Positions 10,903 through 22,127 of a DNA stretch of 64,000 nucleotides are shown piece after piece (position 1 is the stretch's first letter; each line of letters starts with the position of its first letter). The DNA comes from Rhizoclosmatium globosum (taxonomy: Eukaryota; Chytridiomycota; Chytridiomycetes; Chytridiales; Chytriomycetaceae): contig MCGO01000103.1 in assembly GCA_002104985.1 (NCBI GenBank), forward strand, positions 82,311 to 146,310, read 5' to 3'. The position numbers and the translations under genes were made by a program. Below the pieces are notes generated by a model. The model did not search any database and had not been told where the DNA came from. It saw only the letters and a list, made by a program, of their open reading frames with translations.

Positions 10903-12290
10903 GCGTTTCTTTGCTGGCACAGTTTGAACGCAACCACTCTTTTGTGGCCATGGCAATGTGAGGCCCAAGCGGGATAAGCAGAGCCGCGTTGCATCTGAAA
11001 CAGCTTAGAACGTTATGTTTTATTTTCTGAAGTGTTTTTTCTTTGTCGCGTTTCTTTGCTGGCACAGTTTGAACGCAACCACTCTTTTGTGGCCATGGCA
11101 ATGTGAGGCCCAAGCGGGATAAGCAGAGCCGCGTTGCATCTGAAACAGCTTAGAACGTTATGTTTTATTTTCTGAAGTGTTTTTTCTTTGTCGCGTTTCT
11201 TTGCTGGCACAGTTTGAACGCAACCACTCTTTTGTGGCCATGGCAATGTGAGGCCCAAGCGGGATAAGCAGAGCCGCGTTGCATCTGAAACAGCTTAGAA
11301 CGTTATGTTTTATTTTCTGAAGTGTTTTTTCTTTGTCGCGTTTCTTTGCTGGCACAGTTTGAATGCAACCACTCTTTTGTGGCCATGGCAATGTGAGGCC
11401 CAAGCGGGATAAGCAGAGCCGCGTTGCATCTGAAACAGCTTAGAACGTTATGTTTTATTTTCTGAAGTGTTTTTTCTTTGTCGCGTTTCTTTGCTGGCAC
11501 AGTTTGAATGCAACCACTCTTTTGTGGCCATGGCAATGTGAGGCCCAAGCGGGATAAGCAGAGCCGCGTTGCATCTGAAACAGCTTAGAACGTTATGTTT
11601 TATTTTCTGAAGTGTTTTTTCTTTGTCGCGTTTCTTTGCTGGCACAGTTTGAATGCAACCACTCTTTTGTGGCCATGGCAATGTGAGGCCCAAGCGGGAT
11701 AAGCAGAGCCGCGTTGCATCTGAAACAGCTTAGAACGTTATGTTTTATTTTCTGAAGTGTTTTTTCTTTGTCGCGTTTCTTTGCTGGCACAGTTTGAATG
11801 CAACCACTCTTTTGTGGCCATGGCAATGTGAGGCCCAAGCGGGATAAGCAGAGCCGCGTTGCATCTGAAACAGCTTAGAACGTTATGTTTTATTTTCTGA
11901 AGTGTTTTTTCTTTGTCGCGTTTCTTTGCTGGCACAGTTTGAATGCAACCACTCTTTTGTGGCCATGGCAATGTGAGGCCCAAGCGGGATAAGCAGAGCC
12001 GCGTTGCATCTGAAACAGCTTAGAACGTTATGTTTTATTTTCTGAAGTGTTTTTTCTTTGTCGCGTTTCTTTGCTGGCACAGTTTGAACGCAACCACTCT
12101 TTTGTGGCCATGGCAATGTGAGGCCCAAGCGGGATAAGCAGAGCCGCGTTGCATCTGAAACAGCTTAGAACGTTATGTTTTATTTTCTGAAGTGTTTTTT
12201 CTTTGTCGCGTTTCTTTGCTGGCACAGTTTGAACGCAACCACTCTTTTGTGGCCATAGCAATGTGAGGCCCAAGCGGGATAGGCAGAGCT
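10903..12290. repeat. 145-bp tandem array, 9 full units plus a partial tenth
   Basis: Units begin GCGTTTCTTTGCTGGCAC at 10,903, 11,048, 11,193 and so on every 145 bases to 12,208; the last diverges near 12,290. Units are almost identical; the main variation is C/T in TTTGAAYGCAACC. The central part (TTTTGTGGCCATGGCAATG ... GGGATAAGCAGAGCCGCGTTG) is related to the 126-bp unit at 57,381-58,156, which has the same position between polymerase delta and an RRM gene. Minus-strand open frames of 81 codons recur in each unit, but 145 is not divisible by 3, so they are a by-product of the repeat. Confidence 0.9.
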
Positions 12291-12441
12291 GCATTGTTTT
12301 CTGCACAACTTAAACAATTTATAATCTTATTTTGGTACCTAATTAGTTTATAAATGTATGCTTATGAACCAACTGCTTATTCATTTCGTTATTTTCCCGA
12401 AATCAAAATGAACATTCTATAAACTACATCAAGGCCATTGA

Positions 12442-12447
12442 TTTATT
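12442..12447 (-). terminator. Polyadenylation signal for RRM gene A
   Basis: AATAAA on the minus strand, 64 bases past the stop codon of the RRM gene ending at 12,511. Confidence 0.5.
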
Positions 12448-12510
12448 GAATACTCCATATGAACAACGCAAACAACTGTTTCCCAGCTTAAATAGCCATC
12501 AACCATTTCA

Positions 12511-13646
12511 TTAAACCTGGGTAACCTGTTCGTCAGATAACTTATGGTTCTGGATGGTAGTTTTCTCGTCATCAACTGTTCCATACTTGTCTTGATGCAC
12601 TTTAATCTGGCGGCCATTCACGTCTGTTCTGTTAAGCTTGAAGATTGCTTTGAGAGACTCCTTTTCTGTTGACATGATAACACATCCGTGGCCGAGGCTG
12701 AATCCTTGTTTGTTCACTGCAATGGAAGCAGAGAGCACAGATCCATACTGGCTGAAGAGCTGGGAGAGTTCTTGTTCTTCAAAGGCAAAGGGAAGGTTCC
12801 CAGCATAAACGCGCCAACCAACAGTGCTTGGAACAAATTGATGGACTTGCTCTTCAGAACTAGACCCTTCCTGCGTTGGTGTGTGCGCTTGTAGCGGGGA
12901 TTCTACTGGAGTTGGACTGTCTTGCTGCTTCTGCTCCTCTTGGACCTCGCTGGAGAGTGAGGCTTGCGGGACGTGGATGTTGATGGGTTGGGGAATTTCT
13001 GCAGGAGGAGCGCTTAGCGTAGTTTAAGATTCATTTTATCCATACCATTGGTGGCAACATTGGTTTCGAGAGGGTTGGAGGGGGTATTGTGGGAGAAGAA
13101 CGCAACAACCCTCAACAAAGTCTCAATTTCGGCCGCTTCCTCGCGGCCAATTTCTTCCAGAGCCTTAATGCGCTCCTTGAGAGCATTTCTTGCATACCGA
13201 TGACCGTCCATCTCGGACACTGCAGCCGCGTAGATGATAGAGGGGGGGCTCTCAGTACAGTATCCGAACGCCACAAGACCATCCAACGCTGCGGCCGAGT
13301 TGATGGCGTCCTGAGTAGATCCATAGGAGGCGATTGCTCCTCCATAACCTACAGTCTCAATCGAGTTTGGAGGCACGCCTGCCTGGATGAGCATCGCCCC
13401 CACATCGCCAAGGGTAAACTGCATGGGAAGCCCATTGAAGAAGACACACGTGACTGGATCCTTGCGCTCAATGCACGGGAAGAAATCCTTGCAAGCAAAT
13501 TTCGCGTCTACACGTAGTTAGTAGCTACCACGATCAAGAGTACTGCTTACCTGCTGTGTATGATTGTCTTGAATCGTTCTAATGCGATTAACAAAGTTAG
13601 GTTACGAGGTAGCAATCAGCAATGGGAGGGCGCGTACCTGGCTCAT
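12511..13646 (-). CDS. RRM-domain RNA-binding protein A (4 exons, 328 aa)
   Basis: Spliced by eye: 13,638-13,646 (MSQ), 13,551-13,578, 13,046-13,507 and 12,511-12,998. Phases are consistent and the total is 987 nt. Introns use GTACG, GTAAG and GTATG donors and TACTAAC or CTAAC branch sites. Residues about 20-95 (CVFFNGLPMQ ...) look like a diverged RRM-type fold. A helical segment and an acidic/Gln-rich linker follow. Residues 228-300 form a C-terminal RRM with RNP2 RVYAGNLPF and a degenerate RNP1 (LGHGCVIM). It presumably binds RNA. A paralogue with the same exon phases is at 58,296-59,379. Intron 3 (13,045-12,999, 47 nt) contains an in-frame stop and must be removed. No damage was seen. Confidence 0.85.
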
Positions 13647-14515
13647 TTTTGGGAGAGTTTTTTGGTGTTCGAAGAAATGAGCCACTTTTCACTTTCCAGT
13701 TTCCGTGGAACCCAAATTCGGACACAGTGATACACAGATAAGATCTTCTACCATAAATACAAAGAGAGAGAGGAGAAAATGTTGAGCAGGGTCTTTTCGA
13801 GAACAACTGACACTGAGTTACAGATCCGAATTATTGATCAGCTACAAAGTACAGCACAATAATATAGAAATATGAAAGACACACGACTCGTTCAACTCGT
13901 TCAAATAAAAGCAGAAATGAAGGGTTGAATACACCAGCTTTGTTTCGTTGAGAGCAGTTCACCCAAAATACGCCATGGATGGAGGTTCGAATGAATTGGT
14001 TGTTTCGATGGCTTTGTGGTCAAATAGAGAATCATCACTTGGAATTGAGAACTGATTTGAGTCACAGCCTAGTCGTTACAATCTCGAAGTGGTCCAACCT
14101 CTTTCGACAACCCAACTCTTCCAGTGGACAAGACTCACTACTGCGTTTTAAATTTGCTGTCAAGAATAGTCGCAAGTTGATTAGTATTCACGGCATGTCA
14201 CGACAGTCAATCTCCCAGTTAGGAACTTCTAGAATATTGCTGTCACGCGTGGATGTTTAAAGGAGGGCTAGTTGAAATAGACAGCGACAATCAAGAATGG
14301 AGACAACATCTGCAGGCGCGGCTGATGATTAAGTGTCGATAAAGTTGGCAGAAGCATTAAGTTTGTTCATGCTTGAGGCAAACCGACGGTAAAGCCTTTT
14401 GCGAGGTCAAAGAAAAAGGATGTGCGGAATATTGTCATAGTCGGAGTGCGAAAGTAGTGGAGTGTGAATAAGCCAAGGCCGGCAAGAAACAAGCCTTGAA
14501 GGAACCCAGATTCCG
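13647..14515. other. Intergenic, no supported gene
   Basis: Holds the presumed promoter and 5' leader of RRM gene A and further unique sequence. A 93-codon plus-strand frame (13,979-14,260) has no splice context, no duplicate and no recognisable motif, so I do not call it. Confidence 0.4.
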
Positions 14516-17243
14516 TTATTTCATTGCAGAATGCAAATGCAGTAGTATATGAGCCCCTTTTTTATTGACATATGGCATCTGTAAGTGGTTAATTGAGTAA
14601 AGGGGCCGAAAAAACAAACAACCACCAACCTCAACTCTCCAAATTCCTGTTCCAGTTTCACCCATAAGTTCTGTACGTGATTTAAAAATGTCGCGTACAA
14701 CGACAGACCTGTACGTCATAAATTGAGGAAACAAGCGCAAAAAGAAAACCATCCACCACATCCATTTTCGGAACGTTGATTGCATCGACGTCCACTGCTT
14801 GAGTTTCTGATGAGGACTCCAACTCAAGCACCGTATCAACCGTTTCCGGCGCCACATCTACCTTCGCCTCTTCAACACCAGCAGCGACAATCTTCTTCGT
14901 TTTCCACTTCTTCTTGCTTTTTGTCTTCTTTTCCCCTGCAGCCACTCCGACGTCAACACTTCCAATATCATTAACCTCTATCCCATAATCTGTCATCACC
15001 ACTTCCCTCCTCCCCGTCACTTTCCACCAGCGTCGTAGCACTTTCAGTGTTTGCAACGGGTAGTAAACGACGCTAGGATAATCTTTTCAGCATTTGAAGC
15101 GGGTTTTGTGAACGACTGACAGGGATGAAATTGAGTCAACTGTTCCGTGAGAACGCGTTGAATATTTGCGCCAAGGTCTGCGACAGACGTCAATCGAATA
15201 TGCGATAGATGCGAGGGTTTGATGTCTGAAAAGAATGATTGTTTGTGGAAGTAAGAAGAAATTGTATATGTAGATGTGTAGGTTGAGGTAAATGTCAAAA
15301 TAGAAGTTCCAGTTGACACTGTTGATTTGATTGATCTGCTTGAGTTTGCGTGACAGTTGAAGTTGAAGACGCGAGACAGCCTCAGCCTGAAGAGGGCCTA
15401 GTTCCGAGCTCATAAACAGGCCGGTTTCGTTGCGTGGAGTAGTAGATGGCGGAGGGTCGGATATTCCAGCAACAAGAGAGGCGGATGTGGTTTAAGGTGG
15501 GTTTGGTGGGAATAAGGAAGAAGCGAACGAAGGCTTCCGCGGAATATTTGGCGGTAGAACCGACGACAAGTACGCTGGATCATCGTCCGAGTCCGAGGAG
15601 TCCGACGAGAAGGAAGACGAATCGTCCGTGTTGATTTCGCTTTCGATTCTCCGAGTCATGTTCCTGAGCAGCTGATCGAGGCGCGCGCCAGAAAGAGTTT
15701 CGTCAGCAACAAAAAGACGAAGTTTTACAGCGGGTGTTTGCACACCTTTTTCACAGGGTGTTGCTGCGTCAAAGTCGTCTGGTTTGTCTGGTTCGTGGAT
15801 TGAATCGAGTTGTTCAGAGACTTGCTTGAGGGCCGCGAGGAAGATGGCGTCGAGGTTTTCGGTCTTTCTTTGCTGGTTGATAGTGTTGGTGCTGATGAGG
15901 GATTGGGGGAAGGGGAAGAGACAGCGACTCGGACGAAATGGACAATACTGCATCTCGCTGCTCACACCAAAAAGACCTTAAACTCTTCTCTACCAAAAAA
16001 ATCGATTAAATAGGAATTAAAAACGCGAAATTGTTGAAATGAAAGCAAAACTGAAGGGTTGAATGCATCAGCTTTGTTTTGTTGACATGGAGAGTTGCCC
16101 ACAAAGCCATCAATCAATCGATTCAGTCCATCCTCCATATACGTTGCATTTAAGAGAAATATGAATTGCGAGGTACTCACTTTCTATAACGATTTCACGA
16201 TTTCGACTCGTGCGACGCCACGACTTGTGCGATATAAAACGTTTCTGATGATGCCGACGAAGACTTTGAAGATGAAGTTTTCTCTTGCTTTGCGATAACG
16301 CGTCAAATATTTGCGCTAAAGTCTGCGACAGACGTCAAGGGAATATGCGATAGATGCAAGGTTTTGATGGCTGGAACGGACGACTGTATGTTAAATAAGA
16401 AGAAGTTTTAGATGTAGAGGTGGACGTTGAGGTAATCGTAGAAGAAGAAGTTTCAGTAGTTGCTGTTGATTTGATTGGTTGAGCTTCTTGAGTTTGAGTG
16501 GGGGTTGCAGTTGAAGTAGCATGCGAGACAGCCCGAGAACAATGAGGGCCGAGTTCCGAACACATACACACGCCGGTTTTGTTGAGTGGAATAGTAGAGA
16601 GTCGGGCATTGCTGCTGCATGAATGGTGGGTGCAGTTTGGGGTGGGTTTGTTGGGAATAACGAAGTAGCAAACGAAGGGTTCAACGGAAACTGTGAAGAA
16701 AGCACTGACAACGAGTACTCTGGATCATTGTCCAAGAATTTATAGCAAATGTTTGGACAGCTTTTTCACGGGGTGTTGCTGCGTCAAAGTCGTCTGGTTT
16801 GTCTGGTTCGTGGATTGAATCAAGTTGTTCAGAGACTTGCTTGAGGGCCGCGAGGAAGAGGGCGTCAAGGTTTATCGTCTTTGGTGGTTGGTGGTGTTGG
16901 TGGTGTTGTTGAGGGATTGAGGGATTGAGGGAAGGGGAAGGGGCAGGGACCAGAGGGACCATGTTGATGACAAGGATGAAATGGGCGGGGGACGTGTGGC
17001 TGGCCGGCTCATATTCGGTAAAATTTAATATACAAAGAAATCGTCGCCTATCAAAAAATCGATTAGATACGAAGAATGTCGCGGAAAGCGAAAGTGTTGA
17101 AATGAAAGCAAAACTGAAGGGTTGAATGCACCAGCTTTGTTTTGTTGGCAAGGAGAGTTGCCCACAAAGCCATCAATCAACCGATTCAAGACATCCTCCA
17201 TATTCGTTGCATTTAAGGGAAATAGGGATTGCCGTGTGCTCAC
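14516..17243 (-). pseudogene. FAM copy 2 with a tandem-duplicated N-terminal part
   Basis: Minus-strand FAM member. The most 5' exon-like piece (NATNMEDGLNRLIDGF and following) and the next piece (FLAALKQVSEQLDSIHEPDK, then DFDAATP) both occur twice: at 17,243-16,681 and again at 16,180-15,492. A Ser/Asp-rich acidic run (SSSFSSDSSDSDDD) lies near 15,600. The charged Lys-rich part (GEKKTKSKKKWK) and its acidic tail end at 14,760, directly joined to a fragment of the exon-intron array near 14,570-14,720 instead of a coiled-coil C-terminus. The frames do not connect into one open product. I infer a tandemly duplicated, 3'-truncated copy. Confidence 0.45.
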
Positions 17244-17343
17244 ATTCTATAACGGTTTCACAATTTCGAGTTGTGCGACGCCAACAGAGAGAGCTTTCAA
17301 GTATTTAATCCTGGAACAAGGCGACTTTGCCCGACTTAAAAGC

Positions 17344-18110
17344 TTATGATATTGGTACATTGGAGCTTCGCGTAACGATAGAAGAAAGGAGGAAGAAGAA
17401 TTGTAGAGTACTAGAGAGAGAAGCACTGAAGAGGGGCAATTGGCATGCTGGAGAGGGGTATCTTATATATGGCCAGTTTCGAAATGTAGAACACAATTGA
17501 TATTGGATTTGAGTCACAGGGAATAGACCATGGTGGATTGTTGAGGGTGGATTCAATGTCCACATAACCTCTTCATTCTCTTGCTGTTGGAACGAAAGCT
17601 CAGCGAATGCGTCACGAGGAATAAACGGCGGATTTGTTCGGGGTAGATTCAAAAGGCTTTCTTCTCTCACTGTTGGAACGAAGGCTCAGTAATCTTGTCT
17701 TTCCCAGCGTGTCTCACTCACCACTGCGTCGAATTCGTACAATCCGTGGGTGATTGTGTTATGGTTGTCACGTAGTCTTTGATTCGATAATACGGCAACT
17801 CGGGATTCTTCTAAGGAGTGGAAGTATTGGTTAGACAGGTGTGTGAGGAGATACTCCGAGAGAGGAGGGGAGCTCAGAGTGCTTTGCATCAGTACCCTTT
17901 CAGAGTGCCAGACACGAGACGAGTTCTCCAGTCAAGAGATCTTTTCTAAGAAGCACGGACGAACGGAATATGGTTACCTCTTCTCTCTCGAATTGTGTTT
18001 GACAGCCAGATTGCACACGACCAAGGAGGGCATTGGTTCGAAGGGACTTGCTGAATTCACATTGGCGGTAAGAACGTATGTCCGTGGTGGGTTGTGAAGG
18101 TGGTGGCAGT
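17344..18110 (-). CDS. Block D orphan gene, copy 1
   Basis: Minus-strand open stretches repeated at 37,494-38,243 and 62,892-63,777. An upstream exon (NPPRTYVLTANVNSASPFEP ... CNLAVKHNS) ends in a GTAACC donor. A segment of about 96 nt ending ATGCAAAG follows. The next exon reads TLSSPPLSEYLLTHLSNQYF and HNTITHGLYEFDAVV and meets a GTGAGT donor. The last exon (VREESLLNLPRTNPPFIPRD ... MWTLNPPSTIHHGLFPV) ends at 17,344. The phase across the second intron is not clean. I do not recognise the family. The same frame and splice signals in all three copies argue that it is or was protein-coding. Confidence 0.4.
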
Positions 18111-19350
18111 TGGGACAGGGTGGATGGAGTGTACTTTGCTATTTATTTATTGTTTCCATCAACTGTTCAAAGAAGTCTCAACGTGAGATGCAGCACTCGC
18201 TCGAAAGGATGTAATGGAAATGATGTGCTGTCCCCTTCTTTCATCCTTCAATTATCTCTGACGTTTAATTTAATCTGTTATACTTCTCGACGTGCAGCCA
18301 CAATTTATCGAATACACATTACTCATTCGTTTAATTTCATTGAAACACGATGCATACGTTTTATTTCTTTTGAGGAATATTCGCGAATCAATCGAATGAA
18401 AGGGAAGAAAGAAAACCTCGGACACGACACCACTCACCCTCGCGAAACCACCAGCCAAACTACACCCACCAGAGATACAGCACCAATTACTATACTAAAA
18501 TGCATTCAGCCAGTTCGAGGACACGGACACGTGAGTCCTCCTTCATTCGCATCCAGTCATCTTCCCACAACTATCTCATTCCGCGATTCCTAACCCTCCT
18601 TTCACTGCGTTCTACTCACTTATATCAACGCATATGCATACATATGCTACAGCCAACCACACCATCTCCTTGAACTGAAGTTCCAACGACATTCGCTCAG
18701 CCACTCGATCAACCCAACTCTCATCCAGCCGCATTCCACAGAGTCAAAACGCACTACACTCATCAATTAAAGCTAGGAAGTTTCCAGTGAATACTGAGCG
18801 TTTTACGGAATAATCGCATGACCGCCATCTTTCAGTCACCTTTTACACCACCCGTTCTCCATGAAACGTTGAGGAATTTGATTGTATCAGCGGTCTGGCA
18901 TTCTCCTTCATTCCTCCTCCAACTCCATTTATGCCCAACCTCCGCAGCGGCGTAACAATAAGGTCGGAACTCTCACACCCCATTCAAATACAAAAGGACT
19001 CGTCGCCAGCATCTTGAATCTGATTCAACATCACCCTTGTCACGCCACTCAATCCGTCAGTCGTTTACAGACCCTTCAACGTCTGCTGCATCTTACCAGT
19101 AAAAACTTTGCAGACCAACGGCGTCGTCGAGCCGCAGTATTGTACATTAACTTTTCACATTTCACAGAGTGATTGGAATTTCTTGTATAATCGAGGAACT
19201 CAGAATCCAACGACATTGATTTCGAATACTTCAACGAGCACACGATGCTAGTGATTTACGCAACCATTCCGACATTGAACGTGTCAGAGCTCGTAAGGTT
19301 TCAAGGACTAGCTCGGACGATTGTTTTTCTGTGGGATTAAGTGCAACGTA
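18111..19350. other. Block D flank, repeated near 39 kb; no supported gene
   Basis: The stretches 18,180-18,600 and 18,770-18,960 correspond to 38,960-39,350 and 39,370-39,560. The start of the first (18,180-18,440) also recurs from about 63,790 to the window end. A plus-strand frame starting MKGK at 18,399 is shared with 39,133 but changes phase between copies. I see remnants only. Confidence 0.4.
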
Positions 19351-20660
19351 AGTTTAACAATTTCTGGAAACCTTGAATCAAGAAGTCAATAACTCCTGTT
19401 CTGACAGTCTTATCTGAGCGCAATCGCATTCGCATCCTCATACAAGTATTTTCCATTCAGTGTGCAATGAGTAGACGACGCAAATGTTCTCCAGTGGGTT
19501 CAGATACGGGAGCTTCTGTGATTTCTCGGCAGTGTTGGATTTGAGGTCGTGAATGAATAGTTCCCAGCACCGAGTTCAAAAGATTTAAATGAAGGTGAGT
19601 TCCATGGTGGCTTCAATAACCGTTTTCTTGCTGTTGTGTTGGAGAGGATCGAGGGTCACTTCGCTTGATCTTGAGAAGTATATTCCATTAAGCTCGAGGG
19701 ACTGAGTGACGTGAGTCCTTTTTTGTTCAAGATGTGCATCTGATCTTGAATAACGTTGGAGCATACCATTGAATGTGGTCAAGTTGAAGACTGCCAAATA
19801 CACTTTCGCCGAGTTAAAGCCGCCATCCAAAGCTCTATACGTGAATGAAATCAATGGAAACGCAGCTGGAGAGCAACTGCTATTCATACACTTGGAGCTA
19901 CTTCGACACTCAGCATCTGTCAACATCAGTTTTGATGGCCACCAACCTGTCGAATGTGCCAAAGAAACGAGCCGCATCTCCTTTGAAACTGTCCATCAAT
20001 CCGTCAGACCTCAGCGTATGTACATGGAAGGAGTGGTATGGACTGGATGAAAATTTGAAATCGGAGATGACGAAAGCCAATCAAGTCCTTCATCACCAGC
20101 ATAAATCAATTGCATTAAAAATATTTGGAGAAATAATGATTGTGAGTTTTTTTGACTTTTCTTCCTATTTCCTCTTTTAAATTTTTTCTCTCTCCTCCTA
20201 TCTGCTTTGTTGACGTCAAATTCCCCCCTTCATAGAACAACCCAAAAGCGTCTTTTGCTGTATATTCAGCCTACATGATGTACTACGACGTTTGGAGCTG
20301 AACATAATCGATAAATGTGAATACATCGGCTTAAAGAGGTAAGACATCATTGTCTAACACAAAACATAGACACGATTCTGAAACAAACAATGAGGAATTT
20401 ACTGCTTATACACAAGAATCTCAAAATTGCATCCATATTGCATTCATATTGGTTTTGCGTCTGACGTTCACCCAGAAAATGGTACAAGCCTCAGAACAAG
20501 ACCCAAAAATGTCCCATCTGCAATTCAAATCACTGTTCCACACTTCTCAACCCCAGAATCTTTCTTATCAATGGAGTAGCAACGCGTATGAAGGTTGTAT
20601 CAGCCCAATGTAATGGATAATTGCGAATACATTCATCTGCGGAAGTGAGTCATTCTTTGT
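19350..20660 (+). repeat. Block B, copy 2 (partial)
   Basis: Carries only the right part of block B. Homology starts near 19,355 (GAATCAAGAAGTCAATAACT) and ends near 20,660, where the sequence becomes unique. The left part of the block is absent. Confidence 0.55.
19769..20380 (+). pseudogene. Block B gene remnant, copy 2
   Basis: This copy reads through ALKIFGEIMI without the stop (SSIF plus stop) seen in the other copies. After the intron GTGAGT ... TTCATAG the next exon can be read as SVFCCIFSLHDVLRRLELNI and IDKCEYIGLKR, with an AG-GTAAG donor. The following exon is damaged compared with 30.6 kb. It is the best reference for the middle of this unknown gene, but is still not a complete frame. 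Confidence 0.45.
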
Positions 20661-21085
20661 TCCTGAATTGTTGTCGTGAGCACTTTCTCAGAGACCGTCT
20701 CGCGTTCTAACAAGTACAATGGATACTTTTACGTTCCGGCTCCAAACGGCTTCAAAGTAAGCATGTTTAGTTGTTTTTGAACGATCTCGATGTTGAGTCT
20801 ACCCAACACGTCCAACAACAACCCATTGACCACCAAATCCAGACCACAATCCGTCGCAACAGCAACCGCCAAGAAGAAGCAGGTCGCGCTGTCATTGACG
20901 TTCGAATCGTCCTCGAACAATCCATTTTTGGGTACTAAGGTTCCAACAAATCTAATTCTGTACAGCATATGCCATCCATCCGCTTAAATAAACTTCAATT
21001 AGTCCAAAGTGTTTATGCTTGCTCCTTTTTAAAATGGAGAAATATAACTTATAACATTCTGAAAGCTGGAAAAACAACTGCTCCA

Positions 21086-21127
21086 TCACACACACACACA
21101 CACACACACACAACAACAACAACAACA
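21086..21127. repeat. (CA)n followed by (AAC)n microsatellite
   Basis: A CA run of about 13 units passes into AAC triplets and stops one base before the ATG of the 21,128 gene, so it forms the end of its 5' leader. Confidence 0.9.
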
Positions 21128-22024
21128 ATGAATTATCAGCCGTATTCAAGCGCAAACATCCCTGCAGATAAACTGACATTCGGAGATCTGATAGATGCTG
21201 CCCTTTTGTCATCCCAGAAAGAGATGCATTCTCTGTCTCAAGTTGGAGCTACATTGGAATTCAAGGGCCACTCGAATCTACGCCAGCTCAGTAAACAGTA
21301 TACCACTGAACTTGCTGCTGCAAATGTCCTTGAGTACTTTGAGCATTCGGAAATCACGCATGCCATGCTTATCTTTCAGAAGATTGTCCGTGTTGTTCCA
21401 CATGCTCTTGTTGCAACAGCTACTGGCCTACTGAGTAATAATCGGAAGTAAGTTTGCATTTAAACATAGAATTTCAATAACCTGTTCTTCAGTTTTACAT
21501 ATCTCGAGTTTCCAACAGTCAAACAAGCAGAAGAAGTCATGCAGTCCATCTTGCACTCAGACCTTTGTAGAACTGAGAAAACGTTTGAAATGCCAATGCC
21601 TGGTGGCTATACACCAATTGCCATTTTTATGACGGTTAATGACGAGACAAGGCCAGCTAACAGCACAGGTATAATTGTTGCTTTTTTGTATATCCCTGTA
21701 TTGCTTACATGTAATATTTCTTAAGGACTTACACTCAAGACAAAGTTGTTTGGCCCAACGCGTCAAAATGGCGATACCAGAGTGATTCTCTTGTCCAACA
21801 AAAACAATCATGCCAGTCCATCTATTGAATATCCACATGACTTGGGAACGTTTGATGCTGAAAATAAAGCTCCAGGGAAGAGGCATAAGCGGAAGAATGT
21901 TTCTGGAGGACACACCACTGCTCCTCCTCCAACCCCACGTAAAAAACAGCAATACTCAACGGCAAAGAACATTGCACAGGCATCCTCTCCAAAGTCTCCC
22001 ACCCCACAAACTTCACAGAAGTAA
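21128..22024 (+). CDS. Hypothetical protein, 3 exons, 264 aa
   Basis: Exons 21,128-21,447, 21,493-21,668 and 21,726-22,024 join in frame (795 nt) through introns with GTAAGT ... TTCTTCAG and GTATAA ... TTCTTAAG. The first ATG follows an AAC-repeat leader without a ribosome-binding site, as expected for a scanning eukaryotic start. The protein has a mixed alpha/beta-looking N-terminal 185 residues (for example FGDLIDAALLSSQKE and VKQAEEVMQSILHSDL) and a basic, Pro/Ser/Thr-rich tail (GKRHKRK, APPPTPRKK) that could be a nuclear-localisation or nucleic-acid-binding tail. I do not recognise the family. It is single copy in this window and sits between duplicated blocks. Confidence 0.8.
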
Positions 22025-22121
22025 AAGTTTTTACACTTGGCTCCTTGCTTTTGAAGGCGTTCTCTCCTTTGTCATTTCTTTGCCATTTTATGTTTATTGG
22101 ATGGATTCCTGTCGCACTCAT

Positions 22122-22127
22122 AATAAA
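22122..22127 (+). terminator. Polyadenylation signal of the 21,128 gene
   Basis: AATAAA 98 bases past the stop codon, in AT-rich sequence. Confidence 0.5.

Noticed and set aside
10903..12290. CRISPR array
   Set aside because: The 145-bp units are contiguous and nearly identical, with no variable spacers, and the window is eukaryotic.
11158..12306. Repeated 81-codon minus-strand ORFs in the 145-bp array as genes
   Set aside because: They recur with the unit, overlap each other and shift phase each unit; nothing outside the repeat supports them.
13979..14260. 93-codon plus-strand ORF
   Set aside because: No duplicate, no splice context and no motif.
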